Positions 1 to 8,808 of a stretch of DNA of 64,000 nt are shown piece by piece. Location: NCBI GenBank assembly GCA_037893225.1, contig JAZGUH010000488.1, positions 1,326,692 through 1,390,691 of the forward strand, in the 5' to 3' direction. Both the position numbers and the translations under genes were made by a program. Below the pieces are notes generated by a model. The model saw only the letters and a list, made by a program, of their open reading frames with translations, made no database searches and was not told where the DNA came from. Position 1 is the stretch's first letter. Every line of letters begins with the position of its first letter. This stretch comes from Hippasteria phrygiana (taxonomy: Eukaryota; Echinodermata; Asteroidea; Valvatida; Goniasteridae).

Positions 1-341
1 TGACCTTCGCTGGGTACGTAAAAGTCCGACAATACAGGTTCGCGAGGTAATATCAACTCGTCGTTGGTTACTTCGTTATATAGTCTCAACGCCTCATCTA
101 CATTTTTGAAATCTTTTTGAGCCCTGGCTTCTTTATGTAGTCGATCGTTTAGATAATCCAGAACCTTGGTTCTTTGTTCCACCCACTCTTGTTTAGCTCG
201 AGTTAATTGTTCTAGAGCCAAATCGTGTCGTTTACGTTCTTCGTCTGACCTACCACCGAGCTTAGAAAATATAAAGCTTGATCCTGTAAACGCTAAAGCG
301 TTTACAAGAGCTCCACCAATCATCATAAATACACCCGCCAT
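1..341 (-). CDS. Polinton small protein, partial, N-terminal membrane segment
   Basis: On the minus strand an open frame starts with ATG at 341-339 and runs without a stop off the left edge, at least 113 codons. The N-terminus (MAGVFMMIGGALVNALAF) is hydrophobic and could span a membrane. It is followed by a charged, helical stretch with many K, R and E residues (residues 30-80) and then an acidic region ending near LSDFYVPSEG. The layout is familiar to me from proteins next to Polinton genes, but I cannot give a function. The start is 41 bp from the integrase start on the other strand, so the two genes probably share a divergent promoter in the AT-rich gap 342-382. Confidence 0.75.
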   Translation of the reverse strand, partial: MAGVFMMIGGALVNALAFTGSSFIFSKLGGRSDEERKRHDLALEQLTRAKQEWVEQRTKVLDYLNDRLHKEARAQKDFKNVDEALRLYNEVTNDELILPREPVLSDFYVPSEG

Positions 342-382
342 TTTTAATAAGTCGTTAAAATTTTTACAAAGTATAAAATAGA

Positions 383-1267
383 ATGGAAACAAAATTAAGT
401 AAAATATTTTACAGTCCTAAAGGATATTGGAAAGGTGCAGGAGCTATAAAAAAATTGTCGTTAAAAGCTAACGTACCCGAGTTAGTCGTTAGAAATTGGT
501 TGAGAAAACAAGCCATGTGGCAAATATATTTACCAACCCCCAGTTTTATACCGAGACCTACGAGTCTCAATAAGGTTATAGGGCGACCCAATGAACAGCA
601 TCAAGCGGATCTGTTGTATCTACCTCACGATGTAGTTAAACGGAAAACTTACAAATACGCGTTGACGATCGTTGATGTGGCCACTCGATATAAAGAAGCT
701 GAACCCTTGACGAATAAAACGAGTACTCAAGTTGTAGAGGCGATAAAAACGATTTACAAAAGATCGGCCTTGTCTTGGCCTCTCACGATAAAAGTAGACC
801 CCGGTACAGAATTTATGGCCGAATTTAATACTTTGATGCGGACTCGCAACGTCACAGTACAGAAAGGCGAGGTTGGTAATCATAGAGCTCAAGGTATAGT
901 AGAAAGATTTAATCGTACTTTAGCCGAAAGATTATTCGGTCATCAATACGCTCAAGAAATGTTAGAGCCTACCGAGCGTAGCCGCGAGTGGGTAAAAAGA
1001 TTGCCTGAGGTCGTAGCGGCGTTAAACGACGAAGAAACTAGATTGATATCGACTATGAAAGGCGAACCGTTAACTCCTCGAGCGGCTATGTCTCAGTTAG
1101 AAATAAAGCAATTGAGTTCCTCAGGGCTCAAGAGCCCCGAAGAACTTTTAAGCGTAAATGACGATATCGTTAGATATCTTTACGCTCCTGGAGAGCTCGA
1201 AAAAGACGCTAGAAGAAGAGCTACCGATCCTATTTGGAGCTTAGAAATGTATACGATAAAAAAATGA
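383..1267 (+). CDS. INT: Polinton retroviral-type integrase (stopped by an in-frame TGA)
   Basis: A 294-residue protein. A short helix-turn-helix-like region (residues 20-45) is followed by the RNase-H-fold integrase core. Candidate catalytic residues are D76 (HQADLL), D139 (KVDPGTEF) and E174 (QGIVERFNRTL); the second and third are about 35 residues apart, as in retroviral integrases. In the family it inserts the linear element into host DNA and makes 6-bp target duplications. The frame ends at TGA 1265-1267, but the same frame continues open for 40 codons with a recognisable C-terminal tail (separate entry). The protein as encoded therefore lacks its end unless the stop is read through. It converges on the structural-protein gene on the minus strand. 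Confidence 0.92.
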   Translation: METKLSKIFYSPKGYWKGAGAIKKLSLKANVPELVVRNWLRKQAMWQIYLPTPSFIPRPTSLNKVIGRPNEQHQADLLYLPHDVVKRKTYKYALTIVDVATRYKEAEPLTNKTSTQVVEAIKTIYKRSALSWPLTIKVDPGTEFMAEFNTLMRTRNVTVQKGEVGNHRAQGIVERFNRTLAERLFGHQYAQEMLEPTERSREWVKRLPEVVAALNDEETRLISTMKGEPLTPRAAMSQLEIKQLSSSGLKSPEELLSVNDDIVRYLYAPGELEKDARRRATDPIWSLEMYTIKK

Positions 1268-1390
1268 ACGACGAATCCTGAACAGCCCGCATTGTACTGG
1301 CTGACTCACGGTCCCAAGAGATCGTTCGTTAAGAAAGAATTAATGGTCGTTCCGTCAGATACTGAGTTACCACCTTCCTCAGCGACGTAG
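1268..1390 (+). pseudogene. Integrase C-terminal tail after the in-frame stop
   Basis: Immediately after TGA 1265-1267 the integrase frame continues to TAG 1388-1390. The piece contains ALYWLTHGPKRSF and a VVPSDTELPP motif, which resemble the C-terminal end I associate with Polinton integrases. A single TGA, which could come from CGA by CpG decay, is the simplest explanation. Programmed read-through is possible, but nothing in the context supports it. The last bases overlap the end of the minus-strand tail described at 1379-1632. Confidence 0.7.
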
Positions 1391-1632
1391 AATATCGTAT
1401 GCTAGATACCCAACCCCAGCAGCGGCCATTAATCCAACGACTAAAGCCGTTTTTTCTTGTTCGTGCGAGTCTGGCGGTTGAGTTGGTGGCGTAGCTACGA
1501 CCGTAGAGAGTGGCGGGGGTACTCGCGTAGATACGTTCGTAGGGCGTACAACCGTAGGAAGTACGTCTGAGATTAGAGGTGTAGGGGTTGGTAACGGGTC
1601 TAAATTCTCTAAATCGTCTAAATTCTGCTGGG
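1379..1632 (-). pseudogene. Displaced C-terminal tail with membrane segment of the 1633-3015 protein
   Basis: Downstream of the stop of the 460-residue protein another minus-strand frame stays open to TGA 1381-1379. It carries a Thr/Pro-rich stretch like the end of that protein, then a hydrophobic segment (ALVVGLMAAAGVGYLAYDI) and ends ILRR. The repeated block at 1576-1739 explains the displacement: its second copy has one A fewer in an A-run, which throws the upstream gene out of frame. The tail is therefore probably the original C-terminus, a Pro-rich linker plus one membrane anchor. Confidence 0.65.
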
Positions 1633-1739
1633 TTACTGTACGACTCTTTTTACGGGAGAGGGTGGGGTTGGTAACGGGTCTAAATTCTCTAAATCGTCTA
1701 AATTCTGCTGGGTTACTGTACGACTCTTTTTTACGGGAG
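1576..1739. repeat. Tandem duplication of about 83 bp inside the structural gene
   Basis: Two adjacent copies share the string ttctgctgggttactgtacg and its surroundings, at about 1576-1656 and 1660-1739. The copies differ by one T (an A on the coding strand) in the run before acgggagag. The duplication lies in the Thr/Pro-rich region of the minus-strand gene and, with the missing base, causes early termination. Confidence 0.85.
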
Positions 1740-3015
1740 AGGATGGGGTTTGTGGAGGGGGTGACGGTGTAGGGGTTGGTGGCGTAGCTACGACGTCTGA
1801 GTTCAAGTTGATATTTAATCCTATCGACGCGCCGGGCGTAGCTATCTGTATATTATTATTATAACCTTGGTGAATACCGACTAAAAGCTCCATATTTGAT
1901 GGAATTAAGTACAATCCAGGGCTAATCACAAAGTTTAACGAGCTTCTAGCGTACTGTAAAGAATCTTGAAATCTGGTTATAGAAGATTCTAAGTCCGTAG
2001 GGCTGTCAATGATATCTTCTACTATATTTTCAAATTGTCTTTGTGCATCTAATCCGGTACCTGCAGTTAGTATACTCGTTTTTGTTTGGGCTTGCGCACC
2101 GAGTATGGCGTACACGTACGTTCTAACGCTTTCGTTTATTTTTTCTATACCAACGTCGGTAAACGAGCTCTTCTGACGTATGAGAGCTCGAAAACCAAGT
2201 CGTACAACGTCTACGGATTGCCTGATCCACGAGACTGTATAGCTACTAAAATGATATGCGTCACCCGACTCTCCAAAACCCATATAGGTAGCGCCAGAGT
2301 ATTTAGCGGAGGCATGCTCATTGATGAGCTCGCGAGGGTCGTAATTTCTACCGGGTACGGGTATATATTTATGCGAGTCTATATCGTAATAGTACGCCGT
2401 ACCTAATCCTCCAGAAGTTAAGTCCGCAGTCTGTTTAAAACTCACGTTTGGATCGACTTGAAAGCGTCGACAAGTATCGATATAAGCGCCGTTATCGATG
2501 TTATTGTTTAGATCGTTGAATATATTGTCTCCTGGAACTGGGCATTTTAAAAAGTAAAGTATCTTTCTAATCGTGAAATATACGTGAAACTTGAATAAAG
2601 CCGATATTACGGGGTTTTTATGAAGCAATAAGTCTAGTCCTACGCCGCAACCCGACGTCGCGCACCAAAATGCGAAGTTGAGTTGATTTTGATAAAACGT
2701 CATGGGGTCCGATGCATAGCGTAGGACTTGTTCGTCGTGTTTTATGTCGGACATTTTATAGGCGCTAAATATATCAACTAGTCGAGCGATAAAAGACCTG
2801 TTGTCGTTGGTGTTTACGATGATGCTAAGTTGACTCAAGTGCATGTTCAACGGGGTACTCTCCGGGCTTATCGCTTCGTACTTGTCGCTAACGCTTTGTG
2901 CTCGCGTAGCTACTCGAGTATCGTCTTGACCTCCAGCTAGATTCACGATATCTAGAGCATTTGTTACTGTTTGTTTATTAGCGTCTAAAAATTTCACAAA
3001 TTGAGCGAATTTCAT
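1633..3015 (-). CDS. Polinton conserved structural-type protein (PX/PY class)
   Basis: A 460-residue protein. Its central part (residues about 110-175) has a Cys-containing segment (WCATSGCGVGLDLLLHK) and FHVYFTIRKILYFLKCP. Later come a Gly/Tyr-rich region (YSGATYMGFGESGDAYH) and a segment with VRTYVYAILGAQAQTK. I recognise this pattern from long uncharacterised Polinton proteins of animals; its position next to integrase and polymerase fits a virion component, but I cannot say which one. The last 55 residues are Thr/Pro-rich and end abnormally because of the tandem duplication. The start at 3015 follows an AT-rich gap shared with the divergent gene at 3064. Confidence 0.7.
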   Translation of the reverse strand: MKFAQFVKFLDANKQTVTNALDIVNLAGGQDDTRVATRAQSVSDKYEAISPESTPLNMHLSQLSIIVNTNDNRSFIARLVDIFSAYKMSDIKHDEQVLRYASDPMTFYQNQLNFAFWCATSGCGVGLDLLLHKNPVISALFKFHVYFTIRKILYFLKCPVPGDNIFNDLNNNIDNGAYIDTCRRFQVDPNVSFKQTADLTSGGLGTAYYYDIDSHKYIPVPGRNYDPRELINEHASAKYSGATYMGFGESGDAYHFSSYTVSWIRQSVDVVRLGFRALIRQKSSFTDVGIEKINESVRTYVYAILGAQAQTKTSILTAGTGLDAQRQFENIVEDIIDSPTDLESSITRFQDSLQYARSSLNFVISPGLYLIPSNMELLVGIHQGYNNNIQIATPGASIGLNINLNSDVVATPPTPTPSPPPQTPSSPVKKSRTVTQQNLDDLENLDPLPTPPSPVKRVVQ

Positions 3016-3063
3016 TTTAATTTTAATAAACCAAATATTTTAATCTTATAAATAAGATTTAAA

Positions 3064-3761
3064 ATGGAATCGCACGTTTTTGAAATGGATGGTAGCGAAC
3101 AAACGTTTACTTTGTCAAAACCTATAGATAACTCTAATAGAGATTACAGTATGAGCTTAAACAGCGCGATATTTACCGCGGGGTTTTATAATATGCCTAG
3201 TAATAGCGAAATTCTCTATTTTATACATCAAATCGATCCAAACACTGGGAAAAAACGGGTAGTACGGATGGTAAAATTGATATTCCGGCTGGATATTACG
3301 ATATAGATTGGATCGAAGAGAGACTCAGTAAATTAGTTTGGTTAGAAGTCTCCGTAGATAAACTTAATAAAAAAATATCTTTAAATATAACGGAAGAAAA
3401 TAGCGTTCTACGCTTTGATAAAAACATTAAACAATTGTTGGGGATATCGGTCAAAAACTTAGTTTTTGGCGTAGATTACGTAGGGTATTATAATACAATG
3501 CCTATCGATGCAATTTTTTTACATTGCGATCAGTTATCTACGTCTAATAATTTCTATAACGGAGGGGGAAGACACTTGCTAGACGTTATACCGATAACGA
3601 AAAGAGACGATACGATTATCGAGCGTGCAAGATTAACCGCTCGTAGACTCGTGGGTGATAAGATAAACCAACTTAGCTTTAGTATCAGAGACCGAGACGG
3701 CGCTTTAATAAATAATCGAGGAAAAAAGATTAGTTTTAACTTGGCGATAGGTAAATTTTAA
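3064..3761 (+). pseudogene. Polinton structural-type gene, copy 1, frameshifted
   Basis: The first 59 or so codons (from ATG 3064, MESHVFEMDGSEQTF) match the start of the next gene, then the frame is lost. The remainder, in another frame up to TAA 3759-3761, keeps the family signature IFLHCDQLSTSNNF and a C-terminal SIRDRDGALI motif. The shift falls close to the run of six A residues at about 3250-3255, so a single-base indel is enough. Either a decayed gene or a homopolymer error in the assembly fits. The gene is a tandem paralogue of 3797-4531. Confidence 0.75.
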
Positions 3762-3796
3762 GCGATTTTTTAAAAAGCTTTTTAAGCTTAAATAAA

Positions 3797-4531
3797 ATGG
3801 AATTGCACGTTTTTGAAATGACTAGTAACGAACAAACTTTTAGTCTGTCAAAACCTATAGATAACTCAGAGGGAGATTACTGCATGAGTATAAACAACGT
3901 GATGGTTAACATTGGTTTTTATACTATAGCTCAACATATGACTATAGGATGGAGCATATGGGGTTTGCCTGGTGGCGCCTTGCAGGATGAAGAATACGGT
4001 AAAATAGTAATTCCGGCTGGAAATTATACTATCGGTGAGTTAATAGCTGAATTTAATAAGTTAAGATTGATCACAGTTTCCGTAGACAAGATTAATAAAA
4101 AGATTATTTTTAATGCCGGTATTATACCGGAAGGTGAATATGTTCGGATTGATTTCGATCTACATACTCAAAAAGTGTTGGGTCTATTCCCTAGGTGGTA
4201 CCCTGGAATTGATGATGAACTTGTAGGATATTATAGTATGAATTACTTGAATACAATTTTTTTACATTGCGATCAGTTATCTACGTCTAATAATTTCTAT
4301 AACGGAAAGAGCACGCACTTGTTAGACGTTATACCGATTTTATATATTAACGATAATTCAGATGTAGAAGCGACTATCCAGAATAAAAGAAAAACTACCA
4401 TCCCGCTAATTAGGAGTAAAATACCCGAACTGAATTTTTCTTTCAGAGACAGCGACGGCGCGTTAATCGATAATAACCATAAGAAATTTATTTTTCGAGT
4501 AGATATTTATCGATCGTCTTGTTCTGGCTAG
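3797..4531 (+). CDS. Polinton structural-type protein, copy 2 (minor-capsid-like family)
   Basis: A 244-residue protein opening MELHVFEMTSNEQTF. It has alternating beta-type segments throughout and a conserved patch IFLHCDQLSTSNNFYNG near residue 155, then NFSFRDSDGALID near the C-terminus. Small all-beta proteins with this patch occur in animal Polintons, where a jelly-roll capsid role has been proposed for such proteins; that assignment here is inference. It is the intact partner of the damaged copy directly upstream. Its 3' end overlaps the end of the polymerase gene by 44 bp, tail to tail, which may explain an unusual last few residues. Confidence 0.7.
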   Translation: MELHVFEMTSNEQTFSLSKPIDNSEGDYCMSINNVMVNIGFYTIAQHMTIGWSIWGLPGGALQDEEYGKIVIPAGNYTIGELIAEFNKLRLITVSVDKINKKIIFNAGIIPEGEYVRIDFDLHTQKVLGLFPRWYPGIDDELVGYYSMNYLNTIFLHCDQLSTSNNFYNGKSTHLLDVIPILYINDNSDVEATIQNKRKTTIPLIRSKIPELNFSFRDSDGALIDNNHKKFIFRVDIYRSSCSG

Positions 4532-7500
4532 AACGATGACCATAAGCCAGAGTGTCTATACCATTAGGTAAAATATATCTCTTCGTATCTAAAGGATTTA
4601 AAGATTGCTTGACTTGAGACTCTGTGTATATCATGTGACGCTCAGTTCCAAAACGAATCATCTTGTTTGAATAGCATTCGTTCGATAAAACGCATCGCTT
4701 ATATTTTTCGTAAGATAGATCGTTGTTTATAACCACTCGGTTTACGCCTTTGGCCTTTTTTAATACGACGTCTCCGTATAAAATCGAGTACATCTTCGAT
4801 CTGATGCAAGTAGCTTCGCTTATGACTTTTCCTCCGCATTCGTCTTTAAATTTACCGATAACTTTCTTGTTAGTCTCATCGTATAAAAAGTGGTCTTTCT
4901 CATAGTTAGAAAAATCATACAAGTCAGACTGTTTTTCCAGATCGAGATAAACGTCTTTAGTATAGATAATCAAAAGCAGCGAGTCCGTGTCTGTATACAT
5001 CAATCTTACTTTATCGCCATACGTCTTTTTTAATTGGTTGTAATAAAAGTCATACATTAGAGTCTTCGATAAGTCTAAGATACTAACGCCGCAATAGATG
5101 GGTTTATTTAAATACGTTTTCTTTTTGTACGATTCCACGAATGAGAGACCGCATTCTTTAAACGCTATAGTAGACTTGTAACAAGGTTTAGAAACTATTT
5201 TTTCGTATTCTTCTACTTGATCGTTTCGCAGTAGCACACCATCTATTCTATTTCTGACATTTTCCATCGTTTTGCCGAATACAGAATTATTCATTAATTT
5301 GAAAAAGTCTTTTTCAAAATCCGACTTTGCTTTCGTTCTGAGTTGCGTGTTTTTATCGATGTATGATTTCATCCAAGGTTTTTGTTTAAATTGTAACGCC
5401 CGATGTACTTTAGTTAGTTTTAGACCTAGCCTCAAACACTGTTTCAAATTGACGTAGTGCAATACATATTTTTCTTTGCGATATAGCGTGCCGGTTAATT
5501 TTTTTACCTTAGCACCATCTCCTATCTCACTCGCCAACTCTCGTTGATACTCCGATAACCATTCTTCAGGTATGATTATATTATCGGCGGCTAAAGGATA
5601 ATCGTTGTGTAGATCGTGTAGTTCGGCTGGATATTCTAGGTCAACTTCGAACATATATCCAGTTGAAGCCTTATCTTTTAACGCCATGACACGATCGTGG
5701 GTAAATTGTTTTGTACCGACCCAATTAAATCCTCCATAAGGTAGCGGTCGACTCATGGCCCATCCGTAGAGGTTGTTGGCGTCTAGATAGAGAATATACG
5801 AATCGGGTTTATCTTGCTCGTAATCTTTTAGGTATGAATTGTTGGCCTTGGCATAGCGCGTACTACCAACGCTCGATATTCCTCCTCTTTTTGCTTTTTC
5901 AAAAAATAGATGTTTATCTACATCGGTTAATAATTCTAATTCTATTTTAGTATGTCTTAATAAAGCGTCCCAACTTAATCCCGGTGCTGTGAAGTAGTTG
6001 GCTGGATCCAACTTGTAATTCGTTCTACACATTTGTCTAAAATTCTCGAATACACCGGCTAGTAATAGAGTATCCGCGGTTACATATAAGTCGTGGTATT
6101 CACCCATGTTTTTTATGTCAAAGGTCCGCCATACTCGTTGCGCTCTTTCGTAGTCTTCGTCCGACACGTGTTCGTCCTTTAGAGCGCTGTAAAAAGATTC
6201 TTTCGGCGGTAGAGTAGTTTCGCTAAATCGTTCAAAGCTGTCCATGTACTCGTACGGATATACACCCTTTTGTAATAAGAGGTCCGCGTTTTCTTCACCA
6301 TAACGTTTCAGGAGTAGCCTAAAGGCGTCTCTCGGGCAAGACTTTACCAATTTGTCGAGACCACTAGACATAAAATGAAACGAGTCGATAAATCTATATT
6401 GACCGATCGAAAATGAAATGTATTTTTCTGAATTTTTGGGTATACACCAGATATCTTGTTGATACTTGGAAATACCCTGCATGATCAAGTGCGCGTCATA
6501 ATTTTCTAAGTTGTGAAAGACGACTGGTATTGTCGTTTCACCGGGTTTTACTCGTAATTTAAGATTACAGTAAGCGTGTGCGGCTCCTCTGTATTTACCG
6601 GTAGTGTGACAATGATCTCTTACTTTTCGAAATTTGTTAATTTTCTTTTGGCAAAACATACATGTTTTCTCGACGTATCCCTTTTCGTTTTCGTACGTGT
6701 ATTCTTCCAGTTCTTCTTTACTTTTAGGTTCTACAGGCTTGTAGCACTGGCAATTACACGAGTAATTTGGATAAATTGGTTTTTCGCAAATCCAGCACTC
6801 GTTAGAGTTTAGGTGAATTTTTTCTTCTTTTAGCGTATATATTATCGGCTTAATGCGAGCTAGTAAGTCATTAATCTTAGGTTCGAGTTCTTGCAACGAG
6901 GTTATAAAATTGTCTATAGCGTGTTCACCTCTATAAGTCTTTCGCTTGATCTGTCGGCCATCGCATCTAACTACAACGTACGAATAACCGCAGGCTTTGT
7001 GAATATGAGTTTTACTCGACGGTTCTACTTGCGTAGCTACGCAAGTAGGGCATACCGTCGTCTTTGTTTTTTCTAATACAGATTCAAAATCAGCGTATAT
7101 GACGTATGGTGCATCTTGTAAATTTTTGAAGTTTTTAAACATTAATTTGCTTTTGTCTAAGTATTTGTTCGCACTTTCATGTGGCATTTTAACGGTAGAT
7201 AAAGCAGAGTCTATTCCTTCGCAATCTTTTATGTGCCCATCCAGCTTCTCTTTCGAATTAAAATGCGTTAAACATCTTAAGCAAAACATTTTACGATGTT
7301 GACTATTGGTAACGCCAGATAAGAATCTAGGTAAGTCACTTATCCAACAATAATGACCGTCAAATAATAGCAAATTGATAGTTTTTGTATCGTATGGTCT
7401 TTTAGATAAATATAGCGGATATATCAAGCCCTTTTTATCTTGTGGATAGGTTTTATTTTTGCAGTCTGTGTCATATCCTAACACGTTTATACTTATATCG

Positions 7501-8486
7501 TTTTGTCTTTCTATTTTAGATATTTTACTTATGGGTGTGGGGAAGTCTATGTCCTTAAAATTTAATCCGTCATCGGTTTTATAAGTAGATGGATTATTTC
7601 CGCGAAATTGGTACTTTGGGTTTGTTGCTAATTGGTTTTTAACTCTATCGGTATATATACATAGGGCGGCTCTTATACACCATCTTATACACTCTTGATC
7701 TTCGTTTTTGATATTGAATATTGCGCGTTTGTTAGCTACATACTCGGGTAGTTTTACGTAAGAAGCGCCTACCAGAGGGTTAACTCTGTTTATGTTGATG
7801 TAAAACGCGACTATTTTATCTATAGTCCAACCACTTCCTTTATTCGTATATTTATCTATCTGAGATAATATCGTTTCATATTGTTTCCCGATAGTCGTAG
7901 CTATCTCGCTCTTGTTTAAGACTCGATTTTGGTAACTAAAATGAGTAGCGGTTGATGTTGTAGTCTCATCACCTGATTTTTTTACATACTTTATTTTCAT
8001 AGCGATCTGTAGTTTCATCGTTTTTATTTTTATTAATTCAGCGACGATTTTGTTTTTGATCATCGATATGTGGGTGTTGTAAAATTGCTCTGGATCGTCG
8101 GTAAACAGACTCGGAATCAGTTCCAAATTTCTATAACTGTTTTCAAATCTTCTAGTCTCTCGAAAGTCTGATTCTCGAAAAGTATTTTGCTCCTTAAATC
8201 TTTTTATAGCTTCGATGTAATCTTTTTTTATCGCTCGACCATTTCTACCCGTTGATATGACGTGTAAATATTTATCGTGCGCGAGTCGCGCTAACGAAGC
8301 TTTAGATCGTATTCTCAAATTTAAAAATTTGTCTTCTTCTTTTATAGCTCGAATATAATCTCGCCTGATATACGTATTACGGCGTCCTGTTGGTGTTCCT
8401 AAAGATAAGTTATACTTATCGATATATCTTTTTAAAGATATTTTGTTCCATCTATTGTATCCTCGAATCATGGGTTGTGTCTCCAT
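4488..8486 (-). CDS. POLB: Protein-primed family B DNA polymerase of Polinton
   Basis: 1332 residues, intact. The N-terminal 100 residues hold two similar basic repeats (around IRRDYIRAIKEE and IKKDYIEAIKRF). A Cys/His finger (CLRCLTHFNSKEKLDGH) lies near residue 400. Exonuclease motifs are Exo I (YADFESVLE, about 465), Exo II (NLENYDAHL, about 655) and Exo III (TADTLLLAG, about 800). A Cys/His block DHCHTTGKYRGAAHAYCNL sits before Exo II. Polymerase motifs are A (LDANNLYG, about 900), B (KLMNNSVFGKT, about 1063) and C (YTDTDS, about 1162). In the family it copies the linear element from a protein primer at the terminal repeats. All catalytic acidic residues look intact, in contrast to the damaged neighbours. 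Confidence 0.97.
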   Translation of the reverse strand: METQPMIRGYNRWNKISLKRYIDKYNLSLGTPTGRRNTYIRRDYIRAIKEEDKFLNLRIRSKASLARLAHDKYLHVISTGRNGRAIKKDYIEAIKRFKEQNTFRESDFRETRRFENSYRNLELIPSLFTDDPEQFYNTHISMIKNKIVAELIKIKTMKLQIAMKIKYVKKSGDETTTSTATHFSYQNRVLNKSEIATTIGKQYETILSQIDKYTNKGSGWTIDKIVAFYININRVNPLVGASYVKLPEYVANKRAIFNIKNEDQECIRWCIRAALCIYTDRVKNQLATNPKYQFRGNNPSTYKTDDGLNFKDIDFPTPISKISKIERQNDISINVLGYDTDCKNKTYPQDKKGLIYPLYLSKRPYDTKTINLLLFDGHYCWISDLPRFLSGVTNSQHRKMFCLRCLTHFNSKEKLDGHIKDCEGIDSALSTVKMPHESANKYLDKSKLMFKNFKNLQDAPYVIYADFESVLEKTKTTVCPTCVATQVEPSSKTHIHKACGYSYVVVRCDGRQIKRKTYRGEHAIDNFITSLQELEPKINDLLARIKPIIYTLKEEKIHLNSNECWICEKPIYPNYSCNCQCYKPVEPKSKEELEEYTYENEKGYVEKTCMFCQKKINKFRKVRDHCHTTGKYRGAAHAYCNLKLRVKPGETTIPVVFHNLENYDAHLIMQGISKYQQDIWCIPKNSEKYISFSIGQYRFIDSFHFMSSGLDKLVKSCPRDAFRLLLKRYGEENADLLLQKGVYPYEYMDSFERFSETTLPPKESFYSALKDEHVSDEDYERAQRVWRTFDIKNMGEYHDLYVTADTLLLAGVFENFRQMCRTNYKLDPANYFTAPGLSWDALLRHTKIELELLTDVDKHLFFEKAKRGGISSVGSTRYAKANNSYLKDYEQDKPDSYILYLDANNLYGWAMSRPLPYGGFNWVGTKQFTHDRVMALKDKASTGYMFEVDLEYPAELHDLHNDYPLAADNIIIPEEWLSEYQRELASEIGDGAKVKKLTGTLYRKEKYVLHYVNLKQCLRLGLKLTKVHRALQFKQKPWMKSYIDKNTQLRTKAKSDFEKDFFKLMNNSVFGKTMENVRNRIDGVLLRNDQVEEYEKIVSKPCYKSTIAFKECGLSFVESYKKKTYLNKPIYCGVSILDLSKTLMYDFYYNQLKKTYGDKVRLMYTDTDSLLLIIYTKDVYLDLEKQSDLYDFSNYEKDHFLYDETNKKVIGKFKDECGGKVISEATCIRSKMYSILYGDVVLKKAKGVNRVVINNDLSYEKYKRCVLSNECYSNKMIRFGTERHMIYTESQVKQSLNPLDTKRYILPNGIDTLAYGHRSSQNKTIDKYLLEK

Positions 8487-8808
8487 CTTTATAGTAACAA
8501 ATATAATATTTTTTTTTTAAATAAAAAAATTATTAATTTTTTTTTGGCTTATGTTATTTTGGGATAATATCTTTTTTCGCCGGGCGCCCGGGCGTTTTCG
8601 TACGCTTCTAGACTATGAAAAACACTTTTTATTTTCTTGATTTTGTGCAAATTTTGGTGTGTATATACACACCAAAATTTTGAATAAAATTTGGGCGATT
8701 TTTAGACCATTTTGTTTTTAAAAAATTTGACGTATGTACCTACAGCAAAATTGGGGAGGAAAGTGAAAAAATAGGAAATGACATAGAATCGGCATCTTCT
8801 ATACTACT
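8487..8808. other. Polinton right terminal region with hairpin
   Basis: This is the AT-rich leader of the polymerase gene running into the terminal repeat. It contains a GC-rich patch (cgccgggcgcccgggcg near 8579) and a perfect 32-bp palindrome at 8649-8680 whose centre is gtgtatatacac. The outermost bases read TTCTATACTACT at 8797-8808. The inner limit of the terminal inverted repeat cannot be set because the left end of the element is missing. Confidence 0.7.
8649..8680. repeat. Perfect 32-bp palindrome in the polymerase upstream region
   Basis: The 32 bases equal their own reverse complement; the arms begin aaattttggtgtgtat. It could form a hairpin or be a dimeric protein-binding site near the replication terminus. 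No other copy is seen in the window. Confidence 0.9.

Larger units (their letters stand above)
1..8808. mobile_element. Polinton/Maverick element, right part (left end outside window)
   Basis: Six genes typical of Polintons lie together: an integrase with D,D,E residues, a protein-primed family B polymerase, and four short genes of virion type. The right terminus is placed at 8808, where the sequence reads TATACTACT; reverse-complemented this starts AGTAGTATA, and Polintons are known to end in AG...CT with long terminal inverted repeats and 6-bp target duplications. The next six bases, ACATGT, would be the target duplication, but the left copy is outside the window. The packaging ATPase and protease expected in a full element are not seen and would lie to the left. 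Frame breaks in three genes suggest an inactive copy, although two of them lie in homopolymer runs and could be sequencing errors. Confidence 0.9.
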
